Shown here: positions 1 to 11,420 of the stretch, in pieces
Layout: every line of letters starts with the position of its first letter
How positions within the stretch are numbered: the stretch's first letter is position 1
Assembly: GCA_037783545.1 (NCBI GenBank)
Contig: JBBELK010000627.1
Coordinates: forward strand, 124,001 to 188,000
Source: Henricia sp. BOLD:AAB3569
Lineage: Eukaryota > Echinodermata > Asteroidea > Spinulosida > Echinasteridae
DNA: 64,000 nt
Direction of reading: 5' to 3'
Notes under the pieces: model-generated
What the model saw: only the letters and a program-made list of their open reading frames with translations
Database searches by the model: none
What the model was told of the DNA's origin: nothing
Program-made: the position numbers and the translations under genes

Positions 1-426
1 CATGCACCTCTACATGTACATAAAAACTGTCTAGGCCTGTATATAGCCTACTGTCAGACACATGTACGGTACATGTATGTATGTAGCTGAGTTCCTGAAA
101 GGTGTCCAGAATGTTTGGTGTTCCTTTATATCTGACAATTTGGGCATTAAAAGTGTTGGAAAAAATATTAAAAATAATTTTGGGGATAGTTGGTATAAAA
201 TCCTACATTTTCATTATAATAACAGCAAATACACATTGTGTTTGTATTTATTTAATGCAGTTTTTTGTGTCCCATGCAGTTATGTCGGAAATGGGCAGTT
301 TGGATTAATATACATGTGGGCCCTATATGTAATTGCTGTGAAATGAGCAGATATCCGGGGCGGATTGCAATAAAATCGACTTATAGCCTCCGGTCTACTA
401 CCAGTGCACACACATTTTGTAAAACC

Positions 427-590
427 ACTTTCAGTTGTTAATTTCCTACAAAAAGTACCCATTTTAGAAAAGAAATAAACATATGCCGTGCTTGTTAACG
501 TGCTTGTTAACGTTGCTACATATGTATGAACACTTTAAGTATGGTGAGGTCAACTCGTTAAGTAAAACTTTGGGTCATTGCAAATGCATG
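427..590 (+). repeat. Dispersed repeat A, 3' part
   Basis: ACTTTCAGTTGTTAATTTCC ... GTCAACTCGTTAAGTAAAAC ... TTGGGTCATTGCAAATG matches the 3' part of a repeat seen in full at 15640-16050. Confidence 0.7.
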
Positions 591-784
591 GTTGCGTTCA
601 AAACAGGCTTTCCTGGCATACGTCATAAGTCAACGTCACAGCAACCGACATGGTAAAGAGGGAGTCATTGTTCATGCAAGGAAAGCCTCACTGTTTTGCC
701 AATATGACGTTTCCGTGCAAGTGATGAATGGGCCTTTAAAACTGTTTACAGTCTTGGCCAAACAGTTAATTGCACAGAAATGAA

Positions 785-1745
785 TTCAACCCATGTTTTG
801 AAGACAGATAACATGATTGGAAAACTTGTAAAAACAAGAACAGCATTACACAACTAAAGTACATGTACACTCAACCAAAAAAGTTCTGTCACCAGTAAGA
901 CATTTGTAGATATTTATTATGAAATTGGATTTAATGTAGGAAAATAATATATCAAATTTTAGCTGAACATATCCCTCAAAGGAATAGGAATACAACAAAG
1001 GAGTGTGGGGTCAGAATGAAAAACACAAAAAAACAACGATGTCAACTTAATTGCACTCGATCAAGCAAGGGGAGCTACAGTTCAGTATTTTGCTTCCACC
1101 ATACCTAATGCAATGGCACGATTCAGATTGGACAATTTAACCATTTTGATTTGGATGTTTTTGACAAGACATTGATAAATCCAAACTCACCTAATAATTT
1201 CCTAATTGTCTACACACAAATTGCCCAAATCATAAGTTGCATTGTTCCTTGGTGTTTTTCATTCTGACCCCACACTCCTTTGTTGCATTCCTGTTCAGTG
1301 AAGCTTGCCATCATGATCTCACTTGAGCTCTATTCCTTTGAGGGATATGTTCAGCTAAAATTTGATATATTATTTTCCTACATTAAATCCAATTTAATAA
1401 TAAATATCTATAAATGTCTTACTGGTGACAGAACTTTTTTGGTCGAGTGTATATTGTTGATAAACTGCCTTGTATCCACATAAGGTAGATGCAGTAATAC
1501 TTCAGAAAACCTTAAAAATCCATGCATGGTTTTTGTGAATGAATGGTTAAAAAGTTGGCTGCAGACAGCTTTTTAACCTTTAGTTGGCAATTTCTCCCAC
1601 AAAGGTACCATTTTAGTTTTTTTTACACAGGGAAAAAAATAATGTTGTGTTTGTTACCATTGCTATCAACACCTTCAGTAGGGTTTTTCTTGTCAACTCG
1701 TGAAGTAACATTTTTGGTAACTGCAAATGATGTACTGGGGCTTTA
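785..1745 (+). repeat. Dispersed repeat A, interrupted by a TA-flanked element
   Basis: Segments 785-867 (ACATGATTGGAAAACTTGTA) and 1450-1745 (TGATAAACTGCCTTGTAT ... CAGTTGGCAATTTCTCCCAC...GTCAACTCGTGAAGTAAC) form one repeat A copy with a 582-bp insertion. Confidence 0.78.
868..1449. mobile_element. TA-flanked inverted-repeat element inserted in a dispersed repeat
   Basis: TA at 866-867 and 1450-1451. Long arms (about 868-1030 and 1250-1449) begin CACTCAACCAAAAAAGTTC and end with the complement, and include GGAGTGTGGGGTCAGAATGA on both sides. Removing it rejoins AACTAAAGTA..TATTGTTGATAAACTG, the order seen intact at 42715-42740. The TA target suggests mariner-type mobilisation. Confidence 0.82.
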
Positions 1746-1890
1746 AGCGAAGTTTGAATGCAGAGGCTTGTCAGCAATGCGTGCCCGCCAAATTCGTGCC
1801 ACGAAATACGCAGTTCAATGGCTTTGCTATGAAGCTGCATATTTCGTGGCACGAATTTGGCGCGCGTGCATTGCTAAAGTGCCTTTAAAC
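1745..1890. mobile_element. TTAA-flanked foldback element, copy 1 (diverged)
   Basis: Core arms GCAATGCGTGCCCGCCAAATTCGTGCC... and complement, ending GTGCCTTTAA. The left end is altered (GCAGAGGCTTGTCAGC). Same family as 6381-6510. Confidence 0.7.
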
Positions 1891-2147
1891 AAAATCTGAA
1901 TGATGCTTTAGAAGCAAGATTTGCAAACAATCCAGATGAATTACAGATTAGGCAACATTCCGATCTCCAGCATTTATAGACAGTTCCTATTCCCTGCAAT
2001 TTGCACTCTGGGCATTTTGGTCTCTCAGCAGCCCAACCTCTCACATGCATGCCACACAACCTGAAGAATGAAAACATACCCAATTCCCATCAGTCTTAGA
2101 TTTCCTTGACATTGGCTGACCTTAGAAAGTGTGCTGCTCCATCTTAA

Positions 2148-2687
2148 AGGGCCTGTGACATGCTAAACAACTTTGTGCCTAAGCTTTGCTTCATAATGAC
2201 AGATTACTTGTTCAGCAAGACATACTATTGTTCATTTAGATGTAAAATCAATAAAAGGTGGCCTTTTTCAACTTTGAAGATTTCATTGCAATAAATCACA
2301 GACAGAGGGCGTTATTTTGGTGCATCACATAAGGAAGACAGAAGGGAAAAGTTAAGAAAAAACATAAGACTTCAAGTTGGACTTGTGGCAAATTGCTGCA
2401 GATTCTACCCCCAGTTTTGTCATGGCTTACAACAGGGAACGTGTAAAACAAACTCAAACAGCCATGGATTACAAAAGTTTCATGAAAATTGAGAAAAAAG
2501 TGGAATCTTTTGTGCACAGTTGAATGTGATTTTCCTGAGTTTGCCTCTTGTGACATCGTGACCTTGGTCATGAATATGCATATTTTCATTAGCATAAAAA
2601 CTAAAAACCTTTGTTTTTATGACTTTAACTGAGTAGAGTGGTTTTAAAGCATAGATTTCATTGATAAAAATCCTAAATAAGGGCCCT
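2148..2687. mobile_element. Possible TTAA-flanked element
   Basis: TTAA (2144-2147) + AGGGCCTGTG ... AAGGGCCCT + TTAA (2688-2691). Terminal repeats are only about 8 bp and no second copy was found. Confidence 0.4.
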
Positions 2688-3221
2688 TTAAACAAAACCT
2701 TTAAAATGAGGAGTCTCTTATTGCCAGAGGGTTCTGGGAACTAGTTATTGTGGATTTTCTTCAGTAAAATTTCACTCGTTTTTGATATACTTGATAAAAT
2801 TGTGGCCATATAAACAATCTTCAACTTTTGAGTGCCTCTAAAACAACACTTGGCATTTACTCACACTGATGTACAGTAATTAAGTTAATTGGTTGATTCT
2901 GTGTATGAAGTATCCCTTTACTGATGAATTGTTCGACATGAAACATTTCTTGATACTGTTTTTGTCTCCCAAAGAAATAGTAGGTTTAAAAACTGGTCAT
3001 CATTTGCATGCACAAATTTATCACACAGTGCGCCCTAAATATTGCAGCTCTAATGTCTAATGTATGTAATAAAGGAAACTTGATTATCAAACACATTGCA
3101 CTGTTTGCGGCAGTGTAAATCCCATTTCGATTTGTCCACGAACTTGGGTCAAATTTTTTGCGTACATGTACCATTTTCCTAAAAAACTGTCTCATTCCAG
3201 GCAAGCTACATGTACTCTTAA

Positions 3222-3632
3222 GCCGTGTCCGCATTGGACTTGTTTTTTGGGAGGTTTTACCAAGACAATGGTAAAATGAAAAATGGCTAAATTTTACTGC
3301 TGTCCGCATTTGGACTTTCTGACACAGTAACATTTTACCGAGACTGTGGGAGAGCATGCGCAGTGTCCCTTCGCAGTTTGACCTTCACAGCCCGGACGTA
3401 CGCTTCCAGAGCGCTTTTACCGACTCGCTGTGTCCGCATTGGACTTTTCGTCTCGGGGAAAAGTTCCCTGGTCAATTTTCCTGGGCAGAAGTTGGCCAGG
3501 AAAAGTAACCGCGCTGGACTCAGGAAAGGTTACTGAGAGGAAAACGTCCTAGGCTGTCCGCATTGGACTTAAAATGGGAAAAGTACCCATCGTCTTGATA
3601 CGTTTTCCCAAAAAAAGTCCAATGCGGACAGC
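3222..3632. mobile_element. Inverted-repeat element TGTCCGCATTGGACTT, copy 1
   Basis: Ends TGTCCGCATTGGACTTG and AAGTCCAATGCGGACAGC; the same phrase recurs three times inside. The interior GGAGAGCATGCGCAGTGTCC is shared with 20908-21176. Confidence 0.78.
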
Positions 3633-4072
3633 TACGCAGGTTGTTTTTATCACATACAATGTACATGGGGATTTACACCATTTGTAACAGTTTTCCAATA
3701 CTGTAACCTGTTTTTAAATAGTGCCCCTTATGAATGCATATATGTACTGGTACATGTACAATTGTACATAGCTGGCCTTGCATTCAACAAAGATCTATGA
3801 GAAGGCTTAAAGTGCTTTGCATTTACAATGTAGCCCTTTCTGCATACATGTATAGGTGTAGTCAGTGCTTCAACCATAAGCCTCTGGTATAAAGTGAGTA
3901 TTGGGCGCATTTAGGTCAAATGCCTTAGATGACCTTTGCCTTGACTTGGGCTCAGGGTCAGCATTAAAGTGCAGTGAACAACTACAAAAAACTGTGTCAA
4001 GCAAGTTGTATTGGCCTACAGATTGCATCCGGGTGGATTACAATATAGGCCTAGGGGGCCTAAACCGCCTCA

Positions 4073-4511
4073 AGCCTTGGCATTGGACTAGTTTTTGTAA
4101 TTTGTAAAAGGTTTCTGTGAGCCACTGTTTACATTGCATCGTGGTATTACTTCCTTGAGTCTGCACTTGGATTTTTTTAGCCCACAAAATGTCCTTGGAC
4201 ATGCAAAATCTTGGTAAAACTTACAGTAAAATCCATACAGATGTTGCATGACCACAACATGCGTTTTATCATGGTTTTATGAAGTACCCATGATCTGCAT
4301 GGGACTTTCCAGCAATGTAAAATGGAGAATGTAATTTTTCTGTGACCCTGCATGCAGCTCTCCCTGTAAAACCTACAGCAACGGAGCACAATGGACAGTC
4401 AACTCCTAACATTTTTGGGTGTTTTCTGGATGTCCACATTGGACTAAATTTGGTAAAATTTACAAAGATCTCCATAGGTTTTACAACAAAAAAAGTCCCA
4501 TGCGAACATGG
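4073..4511. mobile_element. Diverged relative of the TGTCCGCATTGGACTT family
   Basis: Spaced phrases GGCATTGGACTAG, GTCCACATTGGACTAA and AAAAGTCCCATGCGAACATG with GGTAAAA tracts between them. Boundaries approximate. A further short relative is at 15258-15352. Confidence 0.5.
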
Positions 4512-5179
4512 ATTAGGACACCTCATACCAGTGCATGTTGTAACTGAATTGTTCACGTTACCTTCCGGTATGATGCATTGACAAATGTGTTGCAATATAT
4601 CAAAAAGTTAAAAAGTCTTACAAACGTATCATGTCTTTAAGTTGTTTTTTTTAACGGCGTAAGCGGCGGTACGTGTACATGAACAGTAGGCCCTATACCA
4701 TAATACAATGTAATGCATTGTACGAAATTGAAATCCAATTTTGTTACAATGAATTATTGGTGTGATTGTGTTGGCGTTGCCTCATTACTGCAGGCTATAC
4801 AAAAAGTCGAAGCAAAGACTCATTGTACGTATGCTGCGAGCACGTACGGTAGGTACAATTTAATGTACAGTATACTGTGTGTACCTGTACATGCTTTGAA
4901 CCATGATGGCTTGACCTACATGTGTATATATACAACTGAAAACTCAATGCCCTAGTTGTTTGGGTGAGGTGTTAACGGAAATTTCAAAAAAAACAAAAAT
5001 AAATAAATTTTTCAAGCGTGATTGCCAAAGAGGAAAAATTTCTTTTTGACTTTAGTCCAAAATGTGTGAGCTCATATATGTAGCTTTAAGTGGCAGTGAG
5101 ATTTGAAATCTTTTAAACCCAACTGAACAGGCTTAAAGTTAGAACACATCATTGGTAATCTCGATAATCAGAAATGTTC

Positions 5180-5870
5180 ACAGATTTACACATAACTTAC
5201 ACAATATAAACATGATGACGGGGGTAAACTTCCCCTGAAATGGTTTTGTCTAAAGTGCTATAGTTTTTGAGAAATGAGTAAAATAATTAATTTTCATCTC
5301 ATGAGACGAAAATTCACTTAGCCCCAAAACCATTTCGCCCTGCACTACTTAGCCCTCAACCACTTCGCCCCAGAAGCCACCTTGCCCCAGAATCACTTCA
5401 CCCTTACACCACTTCGTCCGAATGCCACTTCGCCCCAAAACACTTCGTGCACAGGCCGTGGTTTAGGGCGAAGTGGTTCGGGGCGAAGTGACCGTAAAGC
5501 CATTTTTGACTGTTTTCTCAAATGTTAGACAAAGTACAGAGCTGATTTTTGCTCAGGTTGGTTTTAATCATTCATATCTTCAATCACAAAGGGAGATAAA
5601 ACCTTTTGTAACGGTTTACCAATCATGTGTTCTGCCTTTAAAGACAGATTGCATGATTGGAAAACTTTTAAAAACAGGCACATCAGCATGCATTACATTG
5701 ATAAACTGCCTTGTAGAATTTTCAGCCACAAAATACATGTAGATCATGTACATCATACATGTAGTGATACTTCAAAAAATCTTAAAAATCAATTCATAGT
5801 CGTTGTGTTGAATGAATGGTGAACAAATCATCTACGTACGACAGATGATTTTTTTTTTTAAGGTAGAGGA
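5180..5870 (+). repeat. Dispersed repeat A, 5' part with CGCCCC array
   Basis: Runs from ATATAAACATGATGACGGGG through GTCTAAAGTGCTATAG, the CACTTCGCCCC array, GACTGTTTTCTCAAATGTTA and CATGATTGGAAAAC to a Gln/Asn-free A/T-rich end. The same order, antisense, is at 52920-53300. Confidence 0.78.
5310..5495. repeat. CACTTCGCCCC inverted minisatellite, copy 1
   Basis: About eight degenerate units of CGCCCCAAAACCACTT run left, then the spacer CACAGGCCGTGGTT, then two complementary units (GGGCGAAGTGGTTC). The halves can form an imperfect hairpin. Confidence 0.82.
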
Positions 5871-6375
5871 CATCATTTGCAGTGACCCCATTTTTTTTTT
5901 CACGAGTTGACAATTAAGAAAAACTTTACTAAAAATGTTAATAATAATGGTATCAAACACCACATGATTTTATTTCAGTCCAAAATGGTATTTTGTGTGA
6001 GAAATTAACAAGGTGAAGTTCTTCCAATTAACTGTTATTTAACATTTTCTGAAAGTACATGTAAAGTAAAACGTAAAAACCATGGATGGATTTTTCAGGT
6101 TTTCAGAAGTACTACACCTACATGTATGTGGCTGAAATTTCTACAGGGCAGTTTTATCAACATGAGCTTCTAATCACGAGTGGAAATAACGCCCCTTCTA
6201 ACAGTTTACCAATCATGTGTTTTACCTGATTAAAAGACACCTTCAGTTGGCAGTTTCTCCCACAAAATCATGTGATGTTTGTTACAATTGCTATCAACAC
6301 CAGTCAGGTTTTTCTCATCAACTTGTGAAATGAACATTTCGGGTAACTGCAAATGAAGTTCTTCTAACTGTTATT
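5871..6375. repeat. Dispersed repeat A segments, antisense then sense
   Basis: 5871-6232 is antisense (CACGAGTTGACAATTAAG ... GGCTGAAATTTCTACAGGGC ... ACCAATCATGTG); 6233-6375 is sense (ACCTTCAGTTGGCAGTTTCT). The junction near 6232 is a head-to-head arrangement. Confidence 0.68.
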
Positions 6376-6380
6376 TAAAG

Positions 6381-6510
6381 GCACAGGCTCGTCAGCAATG
6401 CGCGCGCGCCAAATTCGTGCCACGAAATACGCAGCTCCATAGCAAAGGCATGGAGCTGCGTATTTCGTGGCACGAATTTGGCGCGCGCGCATTGCTGACG
6501 AGCCTGTGCC
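6381..6510. mobile_element. TTAA-flanked foldback element, copy 2 (best palindrome)
   Basis: An almost perfect palindrome of about 130 bp: AGGCACAGGCTCGTCAGCAA ... TTGCTGACGAGCCTGTGCCT, with GCGCGCGC and ACGAAATACGCAGCTCCAT inside each arm. The flank CTGTTATTTAA..AACATTTTCTG also occurs empty at 6033-6050, showing insertion at TTAA. Confidence 0.88.
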
Positions 6511-7183
6511 TAACATTTTCTGAAAGTACATGAAAGTAAAACGTAAAAATTGCAAACTTTTGAAATACATACAAAATACTGGGTACCGGGTACATTTGCA
6601 CACATTTATATGTGGTACATGTACATGTAGGCCTAAGAATGATTTGTGTTCGGTACTTGTACATGTACGTAGTTTCAGATGCTCATTTATTAATTATCCC
6701 ATAATAGTTTCCAGTAAATTAAAAGTGACAAGTTGATAGTAATGTAGGGCACTTGATCTATTGTCCTATAAATAGCTTGATCTTCACTGCATTACGCAAA
6801 TTTTATCCACTTGGCATTTTGCCAGTGTATAGGCCTATTTGGTCCTCCCACACTATGGACGATAATCCTTCCCTATAAAGCTGGGTTTTTTACAGGAATG
6901 TTTAACCCAGTTAGTTGGAGTTGACTGTGTAGAAATGAGGAAGATACAAAATATACCAGGTCTACTGGTACATTGTACTGTTGCAGACTGAATAATCTCA
7001 ATAGGATATTTAGATCAAGATGATGTGACATTGTTTTGGCCAAGAGTGAGACTGATCAAGTACAGTACATGTATGTCTGTATGTTGGCTATGGTACCAGT
7101 ACATGTGTTACCAGTATAGCAGTGCATAGATGGCATGGATGGTAAGTTAGTGTGGTATGCATGAGGAGGACAGCTAGTAGGCC
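6511..7183. other. No gene seen
   Basis: AT-rich DNA with several GTACATGTAC words; 6511-6545 repeats 6040-6075. No coding or RNA signal. Confidence 0.5.
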
Positions 7184-7602
7184 TATTGATTGTTTTCGAT
7201 GACGTAGAACATCCGGGAATGTGTGGTGGGCAACAGTCTCGCGAGTACACGCGCGTGCCAATAGACGCACATGAACACGCGTAAAAATACTCACCAGCGT
7301 ATTTTCATTCGAAGATGCCCCACGCGAGCGTTGTGATATGTTCAAATTATTGAGCATCACTCGGCTTGTAAAAACGAAAGTGCTTTTAGTTGATCGCGAT
7401 TTTTAGGCGGAAGAAATGCGTTTTTATCTTTCTCGATACAACAGCCATGGCGCAACAACATAAAGCAAGGTCAAGCAACAGAGGTAAGTGCAAGCGCTTT
7501 TCTTGCTCTTTTTGCCGGTTATTACTCGAGCCACGTGGGTCATGAAAAATGCCCACCAAAATGGTGGATGGAAGGGGTGACGTCACCGGAAAGCAATCAA
7601 TA
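7184..7602 (+). mobile_element. Inverted-repeat element carrying a start codon and splice donor, copy 1
   Basis: Ends TATTGATTG... and ...GGAAAGCAATCAATA. Inside, CAGCCATGGCGCAACAACAT starts an open exon (MAQQHKARSSNR) that stops at a GTAAGT donor, 7480-7485. It is not a full gene; it looks like the 5' exon of a larger transposon kept in a deletion derivative. Confidence 0.72.
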
Positions 7603-8347
7603 GGGTTGCACACAAGTAAATATGGCTCCCATAGGAACCAATGCTAAATGCCCAATTTTCAAAAATCATTTAAAAATACTCACAACTCTCAGGACAACAA
7701 CCAAAATACTCATTGAAGTCTCATCTTTTCAATTCTGTTCAATTTTATGGGGGTTATTAGCCGTCACTTTTATTCCCTAATTTCAACTAATGAAACAAAA
7801 CTAACCCTGCAACAGTGAAAATTGCTAAACAGACCAGCATCCATTTTGGAACAAAGGCACATACGCTACTGGGCAAAATAGGGCCACTTTTAGGAGCTAC
7901 ATTGTCCAAAATGTTTATAGTTGGAAGAAAAAATACCCCACATCACGGCGATGGCCATATATTCTACACAAGACCACACTCGTTCAGCTCGCAACTCTCT
8001 ATAATAAAGACGAATTTGAGGGCACACCAAATATTCATGAGCTCGGCGCAAGAATCTCTGCCTATTTACTTGGGTGCACCTGGCCATAGACCGTGCAACA
8101 TTTGTTCACAATATCTACATCTAAAGCGCCCTCTATTCAAATCGTTCCTGCCGTTGTGTGCACATGGCATGCTTTGCATATATTTGATGAGGTAATGATG
8201 TCAAAGGTCACACAATTCAAAACCGATCTGGACAGCCACTTCATTCCTTATCCAAATTTATGCACAGCATGATGCGTCCGCACAGCGATAGCAACACCCC
8301 CAATGTTTTGATACCTGCAGTGACGTCAGAGAACTGTCAGTGTCTTG

Positions 8348-8397
8348 GATTATATACATTGTATGTACCAGTATATACATTGTATGTACCAGTATGT
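8348..8397. repeat. 25-bp tandem duplication
   Basis: TATATACATTGTATGTACCAG occurs twice in tandem. Confidence 0.85.
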
Positions 8398-8534
8398 TAG
8401 ATTTTCATCACAGATTTTCATTAGCCTATAAGCTAGATAAGCATTGGCTGTGTTGTTGAATAACACAGTACCGTAACCAGTTTTGGTCGATTTAAATGGT
8501 TTGCGTGTTCGTTTGAACATATACAATGTACTGC

Positions 8535-8690
8535 GCTGTTATTGCTTCGTGGTGCACCCCATTGCCTAGCAACCAACAGTCTGGTTGCTTTATGCCATTC
8601 TCCCCCACAGTGAACACAATATTGATTCAGTACTTCACACTTGCTGCGTGCACCACATAGCAACAAAACATTAGTCTGATCAAGTGGATA
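8535..8690 (+). repeat. Dispersed repeat B, copy 1
   Basis: GTGGTGCACCCCATTGCCTA ... GTCTGGTTGCTTTATGCCAT ... AGTGGATACT is shared with 48535-48665. Confidence 0.65.
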
Positions 8691-8726
8691 CTAAGTGTAT
8701 GTGAAAGGAGGTACTTCAGTACACCA

Positions 8727-9239
8727 GGGGCGGTATTCAATTTAATACTTAAATTAAGTAAAAACTTTACTTAGTATTTGGCTTGGCTAATAAAATTACC
8801 TATCTCGTATTCAAAGCCTTCTAAGAATTTTACATTAGTAAGTAAAATACTTAGATAAATTGTGACGTTACAAATGAACGCAGAACGCAGAACTCCCTAA
8901 ACAGCCAATCGAATACAGCGTGGGACGCGCCACGAACCGCGACTTCTCATAAGCGTTTTTCTCACGCAAAACGCACTGCACAACACGTGCACCAAAACAA
9001 AACCGGTCTAAACCGGTTGCAGTATATGTGTGATGTATGTAAAAAAAAATGCGTGCTTTCCTGCCTTCTCAAATTTAAGTAAAATACTTTCCCAAAAAAA
9101 ACCATTTGAATATCAAATGTTCTAAGTATTTTTCTAAAGTAAAAAACTTAGCCACTTGCGAATTGAATACCGATGTTGGCTAAGTATTTTACTTTACTTA
9201 TTAAATATTTGGCTTAAGTACTGAATTGAATACCGGCCC
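8727..9239. mobile_element. Inverted-repeat element GGGGCGGTATTCAATT
   Basis: Ends GGGGCGGTATTCAATTTAAT and GAATTGAATACCGGCCC. Subterminal zones repeat TAAGTAAAA/ACTTA words. No coding region. Related ends occur at 50633-51316. Confidence 0.78.
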
Positions 9240-10395
9240 AGATGCTATTCATGCGAAACACGCAAAACGCTAATTGGAAATAAAGTAGATTGAATGATTG
9301 TCCTTAAAAATTGTTAGTGGAATTTGGGGGTTGGGGGATGGGTGGCTTTCGGGCATAAACAGTTTTGGATTTGGGTATTCCGATTACGCCAGATTAAAAC
9401 TAATTTTAATGGACTCCAGTGCTAATTCTTCCAAGCCAGCAGCGTAGGGTTCTCTCCATAGGGGGGCGACTGGGGGTGCTGGACGATTCTGTGGGAGGGC
9501 GGCAGTGGAGTACCTAAACATGTCGCCAGTCCATGCGATCGCAGACGTTGCTCTTCAACCCCTTCACCACCACCCATTTCTTTTTCAGTTTGGTATATAT
9601 TTCAATCATAACATCGCACATTACACCAGAGAAACAGCACTTTATATAGTTTTCTTGAAAACAAATTTTCTTGAAGTACAAATTGTTAAAAAGAAAACTT
9701 AATAAAATAAAATATATAAAATTAAAGTTCGATGGGGGATACCATGGCAACATCTTTTTCTTCTTTCGCCAAATTTCCGTGGGGCATGATGATTTGTCCA
9801 CGCCCCTCTCCCCCTAGCTAGCCGCTGTTCCAAGCATATTAAATTATATCTCTTTTCCCTTCTTAATGGCGTTGCGATGGCCTTGATTACAGTAGTTTGT
9901 ACGGTATGGCTATGACACGCACTTCCAGTTCTAATGTTGCCTACGTACATGTACATGTGGACCTGTCATGCCTGTGTGCATGGGTCAGGGGGCACCGTAA
10001 CCAAGATTGCTTAAGCAGAGGCCATAGCTTCTTGGAATATTTGAGTTTCTCCCGGAGGATTCACAGATGACCAAAAGGTCATGGGAATGAAGGAAAGCTT
10101 CCACCGCTACACAGCTGCCCTAGTTGTGTTGATAGTTATGAATTTGTGAATTCGTCGTTATTAAAGGTTGGATTCCCTAGAATGTTTGTGTTAAATTTTT
10201 CTTGAATTTCTAACGAACGCAATATTTTGCATGGCACTCAATCACCGCCGAAATGGAACAACCAAAGTTAGGCGCCATGCAAAATATTATGTTTGTTACT
10301 TTGCTCATTTGCGCTCCCATGCAACACCAAGAGAAAACTTGGGTTCATTGGGAAAACCTGAGGGAGTATACCACTATTCCTTAAAAAGCTCAGCT

Positions 10396-11058
10396 GGGCC
10401 CGTATGCATGAAGGTGTAAATAGGTTCCCGAATAGTGCCAATCCTAGGGAATAAATGCGTGCAATCGGTACATGCATGAAGGTTGGAATAGACTATCCGA
10501 CCCCAGCTTTTGTGGATTAAGTTATACCTGGGTCCGGGTAGGAATAAGGCGCGCTGTCCGGAAATACTGTAGAAGTCAAAATAGAAAGTAAGCCAAAATG
10601 GTGGGCATTTTTGTCTTGGAATGGAGACAGCAACGTTTTTTGCGCCGAAATAGGCTTTTTATAGGGACAAACGGGATGCATCCGTTTAAAGTCTTAGATG
10701 AGTGTGAAGTCTTAGACGAGTGTGAACTCTACCGCAAGTTCCGTTTTCACTGAGAGGACATCGTTCGTTTAATTCGAAGCCTCACGCTTTTTATCGAAGC
10801 CTCGCGCTCCCCGCTGGTGTCAAAGGTTAATTGAGCTCATGAATACTCATTTGACGTTTGCATGTAATGTCGACGCAGAAATTGACACACTGTGTTTTGT
10901 GCTCTCTGCGGAATAGCTTTTCGAGTTTTCGACACTGATTAGAGTGCCATGCATGAAATTCGGATAGAGTCTAACCGGGATAAGTGCCGGGATAACTAAA
11001 CATGGATATACGACTATTCCCGAATAGCCTATATCTGCGCCTTCATGCATACAGGCCC
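10396..11058. mobile_element. Inverted-repeat element GGGCCCGTATGCATGAAGG
   Basis: Ends GGGCCCGTATGCATGAAGG and CCTTCATGCATACAGGCCC; the next 25 bp (CGAATAGT / ACTATTCCCGAATAG) are also inverted. Interior non-coding. Confidence 0.78.
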
Positions 11059-11069
11059 TGGTAGAGCAT

Positions 11070-11170
11070 AACTACCCTGGAGTGCCATGGCTGAGTGCTC
11101 TAGTGGCTCGTACTCAACACTGTGGTTCGTGTTCGTATGTGTGTGTGTGTGCCCTTGGGCAAGGCACTTT
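11070..11170 (+). mobile_element. SINE-like fragment
   Basis: CATGGCTGAGTGCTCTAGTG resembles an A box and GTGGTTCGTGTTCG a decayed B box. CCTTGGGCAAGGCACTTTGC matches the body of SINE family 2. The right side merges into a palindromic repeat. Confidence 0.5.
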
Positions 11171-11171
11171 G

Positions 11172-11420
11172 CCATGGCAACACATACCATATTTTCGTGG
11201 AAATACCTTTGTCTCGTCTCAAAATAAAATAAATAAGTTTCACTTGTTCTGAAGAGATAACTTAATTAGGCCCAAAAAGGGTTACAAATAGTGTGACAAC
11301 ATGCCTTCCTAAAAACCCTGTGTACATGTACAAATTTCAAATATACGCTCGTAACCGGGACGGACACTTGTGTTACATTTTAAAGGCCGCCCCGGTTACG
11401 AGCGTATATTGGAAATTTAC
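11172..11420. repeat. Palindromic family P, right-truncated copy
   Basis: Left arm CATACCATATTTTCGTGG ... GACAACATGCCTTCCTAAAA, then the tip ATATACGCTCGTAACCGGG and its complement, with almost no right arm left. Relatives: 19030-19458, 22670-22800, 27043-27200, 43613-44049. Confidence 0.75.

Noticed and set aside
5310-5495. CRISPR-like array
   Set aside because: Units are contiguous and degenerate with no unique spacers, in a eukaryotic transposon-derived repeat.
7815-8195. 126-codon plus-strand frame, considered as an MRPS11 N-terminal exon
   Set aside because: No basic targeting-peptide character at its start, no link to exon a, and no fitting phase-2 donor identified.
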